64,000 nt of DNA from Sinorhizobium terangae (lineage in GTDB: Bacteria > Pseudomonadota > Alphaproteobacteria > Rhizobiales > Rhizobiaceae), in contig NZ_CP121659.1 of the NCBI RefSeq assembly GCF_029714365.1, forward strand, positions 2,604,001 to 2,668,000, read 5' to 3'. Below the pieces are notes generated by a model. That model did not search any database and had not been told where the DNA came from. It saw nothing but the letters and a program-made list of their open reading frames with translations. Below are positions 53,863 to 62,867 of the stretch, in pieces (positions within the stretch are counted from its first letter, which is position 1; every line of letters begins with the position of its first letter). The position numbers and the translations under genes were made by a program.

Positions 53863-54534
53863 CTAGGAGCGGAACAGCCGCGTATAGAGCGTCTCGTGTC
53901 TCAGCGACGAAATATCGGCCATGATCGTCGCCGAGCCAAGCTCGTCCAGCGATGCTTGCGCGGCGCGATCGGCGATAGCGGCAATCGTGTTTTCGAGACG
54001 GGCCAGCACACCGACGCCATCGCGCTGACCGATGACACCGCAGCGAATGGCAGCCGAAACAGCGTTCGAGGCCACAGCGCCGAGATAGGCAGCAAGGACG
54101 GGCCGCAATCCCGTGCGATGCGCACCCGCCACGGCGCCGACCGCCACCGGATATGCCACCACTTGTCCGAGCAGTTCGAATACGTCGCTTGGCCAGTTGC
54201 GCGCGGCGGCCAGAAACGCCTCGCCCTGCCGCACGGTTTCCATGTGCCTCTCCGACGAAGCCGCCATCGCTTCGGCCAGTTCGCTCGCCGCCTTCAATCG
54301 CCGCAGATCGTCATACCCCTCATAACTTTCGGCCAGGAGAAGGGCGTCGTTCCAGATGGCACCGCGCGTCAGCAGCGTTTCCAGCCAAAGCCACAGCTCT
54401 TCGGCATTGGTCACGAGGCCATCGGCAACAGCCTGCTCCAGCCCCCCGGAATAGGCGAAGGAACCGACCGGAAAGGCGGGTGACAGCCAGGTGACAAGGC
54501 GCAGGAGTGCCTGCATGTCGGCCTGGTCAGCCAT
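53863..54534 (-). CDS. ureF: Urease accessory protein UreF
   Basis: 223 residues, all-helical family. [27 protein letters not shown] near the N-terminus and [19 protein letters not shown] near the end are typical. ATG 54534 overlaps the end of ureE by eight bases. UreF bridges UreG and the UreD/apo-urease complex. Confidence 0.95.
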   Translation of the reverse strand: MADQADMQALLRLVTWLSPAFPVGSFAYSGGLEQAVADGLVTNAEELWLWLETLLTRGAIWNDALLLAESYEGYDDLRRLKAASELAEAMAASSERHMETVRQGEAFLAAARNWPSDVFELLGQVVAYPVAVGAVAGAHRTGLRPVLAAYLGAVASNAVSAAIRCGVIGQRDGVGVLARLENTIAAIADRAAQASLDELGSATIMADISSLRHETLYTRLFRS

Positions 54535-55015
54535 GCTCGTGGTGGTGGTGACCGCCATGACCGTGGTTGCCGTGGCCGTGCCCGCCACCATAAGCGCCGC
54601 GTAACGGTTGGAAGGGCTCGGTCACTTCGTTGACGGTGGCGCCCAAGCCTTCGAGCATTACGCGGATGACGGGATCGCGGGCGATCAGGATCCGCGCCTC
54701 CGCGACCGCCACCGGAAGATGTCGGTTGCCGAGATGCCAGGCAAGCTCGATGAGATGCAGGCGGTCCCGCGCGCGAACCTCGTAAAGCGCCTCGTCGGCG
54801 GCCTTGATCCGAATGTACTCGCCTCCTTCCAGCACCAGGAGATCGCCATCGGCGAGCATCACCGGCTGCTTGAGGTCGAGCATAACCACATCGTCGTTTT
54901 CGAGATGGAGCAGCTTGCGCCGCAGATGGCGCTCGTCATGGGCGAGCGTCACACTGTGAAGCGGCACCTTGTCCGCGGGGCCTGGCGACAGAACTTCGGT
55001 CGAGCGATAAGGCAC
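54527..55015 (-). CDS. ureE: Urease nickel chaperone UreE
   Basis: 162 residues. N-terminal peptide-binding domain (about 1-70), metal-binding domain with [16 protein letters not shown], and a C-terminal tail with nine His in the last 20 residues, which should bind several nickel ions. Starts one base after the ABM gene stop, so it is coupled with it. Confidence 0.96.
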   Translation of the reverse strand: MPYRSTEVLSPGPADKVPLHSVTLAHDERHLRRKLLHLENDDVVMLDLKQPVMLADGDLLVLEGGEYIRIKAADEALYEVRARDRLHLIELAWHLGNRHLPVAVAEARILIARDPVIRVMLEGLGATVNEVTEPFQPLRGAYGGGHGHGNHGHGGHHHHEHG

Positions 55016-55016
55016 G

Positions 55017-55313
55017 TCAGATCACCTCTATCCTTTCCGGGTGTACGACCTCGATGCGAACGTCCGCCAGGAGATCCGCCATTGCCGCCTCAAAGGCCTT
55101 CAGGTGCGGCTCGGCGAAATGCGCATCCACGGCCGCCCGGTCTTTCCAGTTCTCGACGAAAACCAGCGTGTCCGGCTCCGCGGGCTTGCGGTAGAGATCG
55201 TAGCTGATGCAGCCCGTTTCCTCGCGGGTGGCCTCGATCAGCGGTGCCGCCAGGGCGACGACGTCATCGCCCCTACCCGCATGTGCCTTCAGATATGCGA
55301 TAACGTAGACCAT
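55017..55313 (-). CDS. Antibiotic biosynthesis monooxygenase (ABM/YgiN-like) domain protein
   Basis: 98 residues, a single dimeric alpha/beta barrel domain. [48 protein letters not shown] is the common ABM/YgiN-LsrG signature, with the late His in AEPHLKAF. Likely a cofactor-free oxygenase for a quinol or small molecule. It lies between the peroxiredoxin gene and ureE, in the same direction, ending two bases before ureE begins. Unlike hmuQ (9334-9648) it lacks the IsdG Asn at the expected place. Confidence 0.8.
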   Translation of the reverse strand: MVYVIAYLKAHAGRGDDVVALAAPLIEATREETGCISYDLYRKPAEPDTLVFVENWKDRAAVDAHFAEPHLKAFEAAMADLLADVRIEVVHPERIEVI

Positions 55314-55348
55314 CGATCCTCGCCCTCTCCGGCACCAATGTAACAAGA

Positions 55349-55417
55349 AAAGGCCCCAGCGCCAGCAGGAATGCGGAAAGCAACTACTTGCACGCAGCCT
55401 GCCTGAGCCGGGGCCTT
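55349..55417 (-). terminator. Terminator-like long hairpin after the peroxiredoxin gene
   Basis: On the minus strand AAGGCCCC (from 55417) pairs with GGGGCCTT (to about 55350) around a long inner region with a CCTGC/GCAGG stem, followed by TTCTTG. It would separate the peroxiredoxin transcript from the ABM-ureEFG genes. Confidence 0.5.
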
Positions 55418-55469
55418 CAGTCGTCTTCAGCCCTTCACCTCTTGAGAGGGACAGGCCTTCGCAACCGGA

Positions 55470-56009
55470 TCAGGCGGCGATCTTCTGCGACTTCAGCGCG
55501 GCGAGAATGTTCTGCGGCGCAGAAACGCCGTAGGGGTCGCTGTCGCAATTGTCGGAGTAGCCTTCCTCTTCGAACCACTGCTCGACGATGCCGTTGTTGA
55601 TGACCGCGGCATAGCGCCAGGAGCGCATGCCGAAGCCGAGATTGTCCTTGGCAACCAGCATGCCCATCTTGCGGGTGAACTCGCCCGAACCATCCGGGAT
55701 CAGCTTGACGTTTTCGAGGTTCTGCGACTTGCCCCAGGCGTTCATCACGAAGGCATCGTTGACCGAGACACAGTAGATCTCGTCGATGCCTTCGGCGCGG
55801 AACTCAGCGGCGAGCTTTTCGAAATCTGGAAGCTGATAGGTCGAGCAGGTCGGGGTGAAGGCACCCGGGAGCGAAAACAGCACGACGCGCTTGCCGGCGA
55901 AATAGTCGTCCGACGAAACATCCTGCCAGCGGAACGGATTGGAGCCGCCGACGGCTTCGTCGCGGACGCGAGTGCGGAAGGTTACAGCGGGAACTTTTCT
56001 GCCGAGCAT
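55470..56009 (-). CDS. Peroxiredoxin (Prx5/AhpC-TSA-like, redoxin family)
   Basis: 179 residues. Peroxidatic Cys in LFSLPGAFTPTCSTYQLP (PxxxTxxC), Arg in GMRSWRYA and a second Cys in YSDNCDSDPYG that might resolve. Reduces hydroperoxides with thioredoxin or glutaredoxin. ATG 56009 is spaced seven bases from AGGAG; ATG 56015 overlaps that element. Inserted between ureC and the ureE-ABM block. Confidence 0.92.
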   Translation of the reverse strand: MLGRKVPAVTFRTRVRDEAVGGSNPFRWQDVSSDDYFAGKRVVLFSLPGAFTPTCSTYQLPDFEKLAAEFRAEGIDEIYCVSVNDAFVMNAWGKSQNLENVKLIPDGSGEFTRKMGMLVAKDNLGFGMRSWRYAAVINNGIVEQWFEEEGYSDNCDSDPYGVSAPQNILAALKSQKIAA

Positions 56010-56206
56010 AATCATCTCCTTCAGGGCAAGCTGCCGGCCGCGATCAGTCTTGGGAGGAAAGCGCGAGCCGGCCGGAAAGTGAGAACACTTTCCTATCGGA
56101 GATTGCGCTGCGGTGCAGCATCAAAGCGGCGATTTCGGGGGCTCCGCATGGCTGCCATGCGCTGACCGCATGGCTTTCTGTTTCGCTCTCTCCGAAGGCG
56201 GCCCGC

Positions 56207-57919
56207 CTAGAACAGGAAATACCGCTGCGCCATCGGCAGAACCGTCGCCGGCTCGCAGGTCAAGAGCTCGCCATCGGCGCGGACCTCGTAGGTCTCCGGG
56301 TCGACTTCGATATGCGGCGTGAGGCTGTTGTGGATCATCGACGCCTTGCCGATGCCGCCGCGGGTGTTCTGGACGGCGACGAGTTCCTTGGCGACACCAA
56401 GCCTGCCTGCAAGCCCCGCATCGAGCGACGCCTGTGAGACGAAGGTGACCGAGGAGTTGGTCCGGTTTCGGCCATAGGCTCCGAACATCGGCCGGTAGTG
56501 GACCGGCTGCGGCGTCGGGATCGAGGCATTGGGGTCGCCCATAGGCGCCGCGGCGATCGAGCCACCGAGCAGCACCATGTCGGGCTTCACGCCGAAGAAC
56601 GCCGGGTTCCAGATGACAAGGTCGGCGCGCTTGCCGACTTCGAGCGAACCGATCTCATGACTGAGGCCATGGGCGATCGCCGGGTTGATCGTGTATTTGG
56701 CGACGTAGCGCTTGACCCGGAAGTTGTCGTTGTCGCCGGTCTCTTCCTTCATCCGTCCGCGCTGGCGCTTCATCTTGTCGGCCGTCTGCCAGGTGCGGAT
56801 GGCCACTTCGCCGACGCGGCCCATGGCCTGGCTGTCGGACGAGATGATCGAAAAGGCGCCGATGTCGTGCAGGATGTCCTCAGCCGCGATCGTCTCCTTG
56901 CGGATACGGCTTTCGGCAAAGGCGATGTCCTCCGGGATGGACGGCGACAGGTGGTGACAGACCATCAGCATGTCGAGATGCTCTGCCAACGTGTTGAGCG
57001 TGTAGGGCCGCGTCGGATTGGTCGAGGACGGGATCACGTTCGGCTGACCGCAGATCTTGATGATATCCGGTGCATGGCCGCCGCCTGCCCCTTCCGTATG
57101 GAAGGCATGGATCGTCCGGCCCTTGATCGCGGCGATCGTATCCTCGACGAAGCCGCTCTCGTTCAGCGTGTCGGTGTGGATCATCACCTGCACGTCATAT
57201 TCGTCGGCAACCGAGAGGCAGCAGTCGATCGCCGCCGGCGTCGTGCCCCAATCCTCGTGCAGCTTCAGCGAGGTGGCGCCGCCGAGCACCATTTCCACAA
57301 GCGCGCCGGGGAGCGACGCATTGCCCTTGCCGGCGAAGGCGAGGTTCATGGGGAATGCATCAGCCGCCTCGATCATCCGGGCGATGTGCCAGGGGCCCGG
57401 CGTGCAGGTCGTTGCGAGCGTGCCGTGCGCCGGGCCGGTGCCGCCGCCGAGCATGCAGGTGAGGCCACTCATCAGCGCTTCCTCGATCTGCTGCGGGCAG
57501 ATGAAGTGAATATGGCTGTCCATGCCGCCGGCCGTGACGATCTTGCCTTCGCCGGCGATAACTTCCGTACCCGGGCCGACGATGATGGTGACACCCGGCT
57601 GCGTGTCCGGATTGCCGGCCTTGCCGATCGCCGCGATCCGCCCGTCCTTGAGGCCGATGTCCGCCTTTACGATTCCCCAATGGTCGACGATCAGCGCGTT
57701 GGTGATCACGGTGTCGACCGCGCCGCCCTCGCGCGTGACCTGGCTTTGCCCCATGCCGTCGCGGATAACCTTGCCGCCGCCGAACTTCACCTCTTCGCCA
57801 TAGGCGGTGAAATCCTTCTCGACTTCGATGAAGAGTTCGGTATCCGCAAGGCGCACCTTGTCACCCACCGTCGGACCGAACATGTTGGCGTAGGCCGCGC
57901 GCGACATCTTGTAGGGCAT
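56207..57919 (-). CDS. ureC: Urease alpha (catalytic) subunit UreC
   Basis: 570 residues, the normal length. HIHFICPQ gives two nickel-binding His, the Lys in [19 protein letters not shown] is the carbamylated bridge, [38 protein letters not shown] holds further ligands and [13 protein letters not shown] is the flap Cys/His. Hydrolyses urea to ammonia and carbamate. Three bases after the GT29-like gene. Confidence 0.98.
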   Translation of the reverse strand: MPYKMSRAAYANMFGPTVGDKVRLADTELFIEVEKDFTAYGEEVKFGGGKVIRDGMGQSQVTREGGAVDTVITNALIVDHWGIVKADIGLKDGRIAAIGKAGNPDTQPGVTIIVGPGTEVIAGEGKIVTAGGMDSHIHFICPQQIEEALMSGLTCMLGGGTGPAHGTLATTCTPGPWHIARMIEAADAFPMNLAFAGKGNASLPGALVEMVLGGATSLKLHEDWGTTPAAIDCCLSVADEYDVQVMIHTDTLNESGFVEDTIAAIKGRTIHAFHTEGAGGGHAPDIIKICGQPNVIPSSTNPTRPYTLNTLAEHLDMLMVCHHLSPSIPEDIAFAESRIRKETIAAEDILHDIGAFSIISSDSQAMGRVGEVAIRTWQTADKMKRQRGRMKEETGDNDNFRVKRYVAKYTINPAIAHGLSHEIGSLEVGKRADLVIWNPAFFGVKPDMVLLGGSIAAAPMGDPNASIPTPQPVHYRPMFGAYGRNRTNSSVTFVSQASLDAGLAGRLGVAKELVAVQNTRGGIGKASMIHNSLTPHIEVDPETYEVRADGELLTCEPATVLPMAQRYFLF

Positions 57920-57922
57920 GGA

Positions 57923-58570
57923 TCAGGCTCCTTGGGAAAAGTCTGAAGGTTGGGGTTGACCAAGGCGGCGCAGGCGGCCTTCGGCGACGAGTGCGTCAAC
58001 GTAGCGGCGCTCCGCCGCAAAGGGATGCCATTCCCAGCCGCTGTGGCCGAAGCCGGCAAGCACCACGTCGTCTCCGGGCTGGACGAATTCGGAGAGGACG
58101 TCGGCGATCACCACCAGGCCGCTCGACGGCACGACATAGGGCGCCGACGCAAACCGGGCGAGATCGCGATCGAGCCGCTCGTGCGTTTCCACCGGAATCA
58201 TCCGATGGCGTCGGCCTGTCGCATGTGCGAAAGCTTCGAAGCCCGCCGTGTAATCGTCGCAGAAATCGTCGAGATCCGGGTGCGTCTTCGCGAGCTCCGC
58301 CCGCAATGCGGCAAACTTTGCGCCAGAACGGACGCTCCATATCTCGCGCGCCTGCCGCACGGCGTCGCTGGTCTTCCACCGGCCGCCGCCGAGCATCGAA
58401 AGCGCAGGGCGACCGGTGTTGCAGACCGCGACGATATCGGTCCTTGTGCCGCCCTTGCCGACGGAGCGGCAATCGTTGAAGCGGATGACGAGATCGGCAG
58501 CGTCAATAGCGGCCGCCGCGCCTTGCGGCACGTCGCCATTGCCAACGATCATAATGATACGGCCGCTCAA
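57923..58570 (-). CDS. Urease-operon accessory protein, GT29-like fold
   Basis: 215 residues. IIMIVGNGDVPQGAAAAIDAADLVIRFNDCRSVGKGGTRTDIVAVCNTG resembles the glycosyltransferase family 29 (sialyltransferase) start with GNG, D-V-I-R-F-N and G-T-R-T-D; SSGLVVIADVL also recalls the family's SSG motif. Homologues are found inside urease operons of rhizobia and Brucella and are labelled urease operon accessory protein. No membrane anchor. A role in urease assembly has not been shown to my knowledge. Confidence 0.75.
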   Translation of the reverse strand: MSGRIIMIVGNGDVPQGAAAAIDAADLVIRFNDCRSVGKGGTRTDIVAVCNTGRPALSMLGGGRWKTSDAVRQAREIWSVRSGAKFAALRAELAKTHPDLDDFCDDYTAGFEAFAHATGRRHRMIPVETHERLDRDLARFASAPYVVPSSGLVVIADVLSEFVQPGDDVVLAGFGHSGWEWHPFAAERRYVDALVAEGRLRRLGQPQPSDFSQGA

Positions 58571-58573
58571 CGG

Positions 58574-58996
58574 TCAGTTTCCGCTCGGTTCGAGGAGTTG
58601 CTTCAATTCGCCGGTTCGCTTGCGGGTCAGTTCGGCAAGACAGCCGGAAACCAGCATCGGCTCCATCGACCCGCCGCGCGCCTCGAAACCGGCCAGTTCG
58701 CACTGCCCGTCGCGGTATCCGATCCAGGCCCGCTGCGCCTTCTTCAATGCCTCTTCGGCCCCGACATAGGCGGCATCGATTTCGCCGAGTTCCTTATCCA
58801 TCGCCTTCATGGCAGCGATCGCTTGCTTGTAGATTTTGTTCAGGTCCGCGTCGGCTCTGTCATAGTCCTGGCCGGCGCAGATATTCATGTCCATCTGCGT
58901 TACGGCATTCTGGCAATCGACCGTTGGCTGCTCCTGCGCTGCTGCCGAAACCGTTGACAGCAGAAGCAAGCCGGAAAGTGGCGCGAAGATCCTCAT
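58574..58996 (-). CDS. LprI/DUF1311-family periplasmic protein
   Basis: 140 residues with a Sec signal peptide ([19 protein letters not shown]). The mature domain has four Cys (VDCQNA, MNICAG, GQCELAG, SGCLAEL) and the helix run [55 protein letters not shown], typical of DUF1311 lysozyme-inhibitor-like proteins. Embedded between ureB and the GT29-like gene, overlapping ureB by four bases. Confidence 0.85.
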   Translation of the reverse strand: MRIFAPLSGLLLLSTVSAAAQEQPTVDCQNAVTQMDMNICAGQDYDRADADLNKIYKQAIAAMKAMDKELGEIDAAYVGAEEALKKAQRAWIGYRDGQCELAGFEARGGSMEPMLVSGCLAELTRKRTGELKQLLEPSGN

Positions 58997-59298
58997 AGCT
59001 TTCCCATGATCGCCTGGCGGAAGCCGAACACCTCGCGCTTGCCCGAAAGCGGGATCAGCGTCACCTGCCTCGTCTGGCCTGGCTCGAAGCGCACGGCCGT
59101 GCCCGCCGGAATGTCGAGCCGCTTGCCGCGGGCCGCGTCACGATCGAAGATCAGGCCCGGATTCGTCTCGGCGAAGTGATAGTGGCTCCCCACCTGCACA
59201 GGACGGTCGCCGGAATTGGAAACCTCGATGGTGACCGTTTCGAAACCAACGTTCAGTTCGATCTCGCCTTCGGCTGCGATGATTTCGCCAGGAATCAT
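58993..59298 (-). CDS. ureB: Urease beta subunit UreB
   Basis: 101 residues. [16 protein letters not shown] start and [38 protein letters not shown] are the standard beta-subunit string. A longer open frame upstream was rejected; ATG 59298 has GGAGAGGG upstream. Confidence 0.97.
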   Translation of the reverse strand: MIPGEIIAAEGEIELNVGFETVTIEVSNSGDRPVQVGSHYHFAETNPGLIFDRDAARGKRLDIPAGTAVRFEPGQTRQVTLIPLSGKREVFGFRQAIMGKL

Positions 59299-59312
59299 GT
59301 CCCTCTCCTCAT

Positions 59313-59567
59313 TCAGGCCGCCTGGCCGCGCGCGCAGCCTTGCGGCTTCAACACGCGCTCCGTCGACGCCGGATATTTCGCAAGCATGGCAGCCGGGCGG
59401 ATCGGCCGTCGGACCAGCTCGCCGCTGCAATTCGGGCAGATGCCACCGAGCCTCTCCTCGGCACAGTTGGCACAGAAGGTGCATTCGAACGTGCAGATCA
59501 TGGCCTCCCGGCTCTCGGGCGGCAGGTCGCGATCACAACATTCGCAGTTCGGGCGTAGACTCAGCAT
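59313..59567 (-). CDS. DUF1272-family cysteine-rich protein
   Basis: 84 residues. Zinc-ribbon-like cysteine pairs ([30 protein letters not shown]) give at least nine Cys in the first 48 residues, the DUF1272 pattern. Probably binds one or two zinc ions. Sits between ureA and ureB (14 bases before ureB), unusual for urease operons outside rhizobia. Function unknown. Confidence 0.88.
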   Translation of the reverse strand: MLSLRPNCECCDRDLPPESREAMICTFECTFCANCAEERLGGICPNCSGELVRRPIRPAAMLAKYPASTERVLKPQGCARGQAA

Positions 59568-59607
59568 GATTGTCCCTCAACGTTGACGGCGGGTCCCGTA
59601 TCCCGCT

Positions 59608-59910
59608 CTAGCGGATCGGTTCGTGGACCGTCACAAGCTTCGTGCCATCCGGAAAGGTCGCCTCGATCTGGATGTCATGGATCATTTCGGGGATCCCATC
59701 CATGACCTGGTCGCGGGTCAGCACATGCGCGCCGGCTTCCATCAGTTCGGCCACGGAGCGCCCGTCGCGCGCACCTTCGACGACGAAATCGGTAATGAGG
59801 GCGATCGCCTCCGGATGATTGAGCTTCACGCCCCGCTCCAGCCTCCGGCGAGCGACCATCGCCGCCATGGAAATCAACAGCTTGTCTTTTTCGCGCGGAG
59901 TAAGATTCAT
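59608..59910 (-). CDS. ureA: Urease gamma subunit UreA
   Basis: 100 residues. [39 protein letters not shown] opens the subunit and [26 protein letters not shown] closes it. ATG 59910 is the usual start; the extended frame lacks family character. 25 bases after ureD. Confidence 0.97.
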   Translation of the reverse strand: MNLTPREKDKLLISMAAMVARRRLERGVKLNHPEAIALITDFVVEGARDGRSVAELMEAGAHVLTRDQVMDGIPEMIHDIQIEATFPDGTKLVTVHEPIR

Positions 59911-59935
59911 GCGTCGCCGTCCAGTGGATTGTGGA

Positions 59936-60769
59936 TCAAAGAGTCCAGACTTTCGGCACAGACGCATCGTTACGCAAGTGCGAAATAAGCGGGACGAGAA
60001 TTTTTCTGAGCGCGAAGCCGTCGGTCGCCGCTACGCGGGCAACCAGCTTGTCGCGACCGGCAACATGAACATGGCTGACACCGGCGGCCGCATAGCTGCC
60101 GAGCGCGCCTCGCAGCCGCGAAAGCATCACTTCGCAATCCCACCCGACATAGAGCAATGTCGCAAAAGCTGCCGCGCCGCCGAGCACCGCGGAACGCCCC
60201 GCAAGTGCGGCAATATCCTCGGCAAGCGCCAGGTTCTCCGCATGCAGCAGCCGGCCGTCACTTCTCACCCGCCAGCGGTCGCGAAAGAGACCAGCCTGCA
60301 CCACCTCACCCATCGCCTTGCGGCCGAGAAGAACCGCCTCGACCGCCAGAAAGGTTGCGTCTCCGGCAAGCTCGACGTCCAGTGACCGCGCCAGGGATGC
60401 GCGATCGAAGAGGATGGTTTCCTGCGGAAGCCAATCGACCCGGCTTCCGCCAGCAACAAGGATCCGCGCCGAGATATCGGCCGTTCCCGCACTCGCCTTG
60501 TAGATCTTCTCGCAGGCCTGCGTCGTCAACGTAAGCGAGGTGCCCTCGCCCGCCTCGAACGCCCAAGCCATCCGGTCGCCGCCGGTGATTCCTCCCGACG
60601 AATTAATCAGCACCGCTTCGATCGACGCATCAAAGGTCTTTGGAAAACGGATCTTGGCGCAGCCTTCCTGATAGAGCTCGGCAATAGCCGTACGGCCGTT
60701 CCGGCATTTGGCAACGAGCCGCCCTTTTCCCCACGCCCGCTGCGGAGCGATGATTGCTGCATCATTCAT
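59936..60769 (-). CDS. ureD: Urease accessory protein UreD (UreH)
   Basis: 277 residues. The run [51 protein letters not shown] is the UreD core. Scaffold on which UreF and UreG dock to load nickel. ATG 60769 lacks a clear Shine-Dalgarno; ATG 60802 would add 11 residues. First gene of the urease cluster; its promoter must lie in 60770-60950. Confidence 0.94.
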   Translation of the reverse strand: MNDAAIIAPQRAWGKGRLVAKCRNGRTAIAELYQEGCAKIRFPKTFDASIEAVLINSSGGITGGDRMAWAFEAGEGTSLTLTTQACEKIYKASAGTADISARILVAGGSRVDWLPQETILFDRASLARSLDVELAGDATFLAVEAVLLGRKAMGEVVQAGLFRDRWRVRSDGRLLHAENLALAEDIAALAGRSAVLGGAAAFATLLYVGWDCEVMLSRLRGALGSYAAAGVSHVHVAGRDKLVARVAATDGFALRKILVPLISHLRNDASVPKVWTL

Positions 60770-60952
60770 GAAAGGCCGTTGGAAATTTTTGCAAGACGGC
60801 ATGCACCGATGGTGGCATCGTCCGCGAGCCGAGCTCCAAAGTCAAGACATTGTTTCGCAAGGAGAATCCGCGCTTGACCACGCAAGGCGCTTACTCCCTG
60901 AGCCCCCTGTCGGCGGTTTGCAAGCGACGAAGAAGGTTGTCGACGAGAAAAA

Positions 60953-60971
60953 GGGCGCCACTCGGGCGCCC
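60953..60971 (-). terminator. Terminator after the alpha/beta hydrolase gene
   Basis: Seven-bp stem GGGCGCC / GGCGCCC with a short loop; on the minus strand it is followed by TTTTTCTC (60952-60945). It closes the leftward hydrolase transcript before the ureD promoter region. Confidence 0.85.
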
Positions 60972-60991
60972 CCTTCTCTTTCGTTCAGGAA

Positions 60992-61987
60992 TTACGACCT
61001 CGCGAACTCAAGCAGGTCCTGGTTGAGCTGGTCCTTGTGGGTTTCGGTGATGCCGTGCGGGGCGCCGGGATAGGCCTTCAGCACCGCATGCGGAATGAGT
61101 TTCTTCGAGGCCCGCCCCGCGGCATCGATCGGCACGATCTGGTCGTCGTCGCCATGGATGATCAGGGTCGGCACATCGAACTTCTTCAGGTCCTCGGTGA
61201 AATCGGTCTGCGAGAAGGCGACGATCGAGTCGTGAGTGTTCTTGTGGCCGCCCATCATGCCCTGCAGCCAAAAGCTGTCGATCATGCCTTGCGAAACCTT
61301 GGCGCCCGGCCGGTTGAAGCCGAAGAACGGCCCGGAGGCGATGTCCTTGTAGAGCTGCGAGCGGTCGGCGACGCTTGCCGCCTGGAGATTGTCGAACACC
61401 TCCTTCGGCAGTCCGCCGGGGTTCTTGTCGGTCTTGACCATCAACGGCGGCACCGCCGAGATCAGCCCGGCCTTGGCGACGCGCTTGGTGCCGTGGCGGC
61501 CGATATAGCGGGAGATCTCGCCGCCGCCGGTCGAGAAGCCGGCGAGGAAGATGCCGGAAAGATCCAGTTTTTCGATCAGTTCGGCGAGATCGTCGGCATA
61601 GTGGTCCATGTCGTTGCCGTCCCAGGGCTGACTGGAGCGGCCATGACCGCGGCGGTCATGGGTGATGACGCGGAAGCCGTTGTTGGCGAGATGGAAGGCT
61701 TGGGCCTCCCAGCTGTCGGACGACAGCGGCCAGCCGTGGCTGAGCACGACGACCGGACCGTCCTTCGGACCCCAGTCCTTGTAATAGATTTCGACGCCGT
61801 CGCGGGTGACGATCCTGCTGCCCATGGTCCTTGCTCCTTCGCTGGTTGTGGTGGTGGTTGCATTCGCGGCGCCTCCCGCCGAAGCCGGGCGGACAGCAGA
61901 TACTGCCGCAGCGGCACCCAGAGTGCCAGCCAGCACGCCTCTCCGAGAGAGGCCGTTCGTGGTTACGCTTGCCGGTGTGCTTGTCAT
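60992..61987 (-). CDS. Tat-exported alpha/beta hydrolase (chloroperoxidase-like)
   Basis: 331 residues. A twin-arginine signal ([24 protein letters not shown]) leads to an alpha/beta hydrolase of the non-haem chloroperoxidase type: [13 protein letters not shown] oxyanion region, nucleophile elbow GFSTGGGE, acid Asp in HGDDDQIVP, His in GAPHGITE. Peroxide-linked perhydrolase or esterase activity is expected in the periplasm. AGGAG precedes ATG. Divergent from an OhrR-like regulator with shared palindromes. Confidence 0.9.
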   Translation of the reverse strand: MTSTPASVTTNGLSRRGVLAGTLGAAAAVSAVRPASAGGAANATTTTTSEGARTMGSRIVTRDGVEIYYKDWGPKDGPVVVLSHGWPLSSDSWEAQAFHLANNGFRVITHDRRGHGRSSQPWDGNDMDHYADDLAELIEKLDLSGIFLAGFSTGGGEISRYIGRHGTKRVAKAGLISAVPPLMVKTDKNPGGLPKEVFDNLQAASVADRSQLYKDIASGPFFGFNRPGAKVSQGMIDSFWLQGMMGGHKNTHDSIVAFSQTDFTEDLKKFDVPTLIIHGDDDQIVPIDAAGRASKKLIPHAVLKAYPGAPHGITETHKDQLNQDLLEFARS

Positions 61988-62034
61988 GGAATTACTCCTT
62001 GTTCCATCGTGCAGCCTGCTTTAGATCTCACGAC

Positions 62035-62052
62035 TAAATCGTGCACGATTTA
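62035..62052. promoter_or_regulatory. Regulatory palindrome 1 (hydrolase side)
   Basis: TAAATCGTGCACGATTTA, a perfect 18-bp palindrome, centred about 56 bases before the hydrolase start. Likely operator of the divergent MarR-type regulator. Confidence 0.75.
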
Positions 62053-62100
62053 AATCTTCACAAACGTTTCGCCACGATTCGGCGTTACATTGTCATCAAT

Positions 62101-62120
62101 TAAATCGTGCACGATGTTTA
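62101..62120. promoter_or_regulatory. Regulatory palindrome 2 (middle)
   Basis: The same ATCGTGCACGAT core (62104-62115) with TAAA / GTTTA flanks, 66 bases from palindrome 1 centre to centre. Confidence 0.75.
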
Positions 62121-62157
62121 GCGGGATGAATTCAACGTGTCAGTACCTTGCGATTAG

Positions 62158-62169
62158 ATCGCGAACGAT
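62158..62169. promoter_or_regulatory. Regulatory palindrome 3 (regulator side, degenerate)
   Basis: ATCGCGAACGAT, two changes from the core of the other two, 54 bases from palindrome 2 and 37 bases before the MarR-type gene. A weaker site suited to autoregulation. Confidence 0.6.
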
Positions 62170-62205
62170 ATATTTTATCCTATTGATCAAATCTGAGTTG
62201 GAACA

Positions 62206-62658
62206 ATGACCAAGGCAGACAGCCCCTCTCACGAAGACCTGATGAAACTCGACAATTTTCTGTGCTTCGCGATCTATTCGACAAACCACGCCTTCACGCG
62301 CGTCTACAAGCCGCTGCTCGATGAGTTAGACCTCACCTATCCGCAATATCTCGTGATGATCGTCCTGTGGGAAAAGGACGATCAGACCGTCGGCAGTTTG
62401 GGCGAAAGGCTTTTTCTGGAATCGAGCACGCTCACACCCATGCTGAAGCGGCTCGAAGGCATGGGCTACATATCGCGGGTACGAGACCAGGCCGACGAAC
62501 GACAAGTGCGCGTGAAATTGACCGACAGCGGCCGCGCCTTGCGGGAAAAGGCCGAGAAGGTACCGCATGGCATTGTCAGCGCGACGGGGATGAAACCGGG
62601 GGAACTTGCCCGGCTCAAGCAGGAGATCACGACGCTGCGTACGTCGCTGCTGAGATAA
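62206..62658 (+). CDS. OhrR-like MarR-family regulator
   Basis: 150 residues. DLMKLDNFLCFAIYSTNHAFTRVYKPLLDELDLTYPQYLVMIVLWE places the peroxide-sensing Cys (NFLCFAIYS) where OhrR proteins have it; the winged helix is VGSLGERLFLESSTLTPMLKRLEGMGYISRVRDQADERQVRVKLTDSG. It should release DNA when the Cys is oxidised by organic peroxide. No ohr gene is adjacent; instead the Tat-exported hydrolase is divergent. Confidence 0.9.
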   Translation: MTKADSPSHEDLMKLDNFLCFAIYSTNHAFTRVYKPLLDELDLTYPQYLVMIVLWEKDDQTVGSLGERLFLESSTLTPMLKRLEGMGYISRVRDQADERQVRVKLTDSGRALREKAEKVPHGIVSATGMKPGELARLKQEITTLRTSLLR

Positions 62659-62690
62659 GCGCCGCCAGGGGCGAAAGCATGCGCATCGCT

Positions 62691-62735
62691 GCTGCATGTG
62701 TCCTTGATCGTAGCCGATTTGAGGATACATGCGGC
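62691..62735. repeat. Palindromic repeat after the MarR-type gene
   Basis: GCATGT.TCCT / AGGA.ACATGC nested arms around ATCGTAGCCGATTTG; the central CGTAGCCGATTTGA string is shared with the reverse complement of 53088-53130. Confidence 0.7.
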
Positions 62736-62816
62736 AATTCAGTGCCACAGCGTCCTTGCACGCCTGATCAGACGGGCTGCGCGGTCGGTACACGTGGACT
62801 GCTATCACAGAACAAA

Positions 62817-62842
62817 AGACCCGGCGCCTTCACGCCGGGTCT
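62817..62842 (-). terminator. Bidirectional terminator before the branched-chain binding-protein gene end
   Basis: Ten-bp stem AGACCCGGCG / CGCCGGGTCT with a six-base loop; minus strand continues TTTTGTTC, plus strand TTCC. It closes the leftward binding-protein gene and probably also stops rightward reading from the MarR-type gene. Confidence 0.9.
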
Positions 62843-62867
62843 TTCCAAAAGCGGAATGAAATGACGA

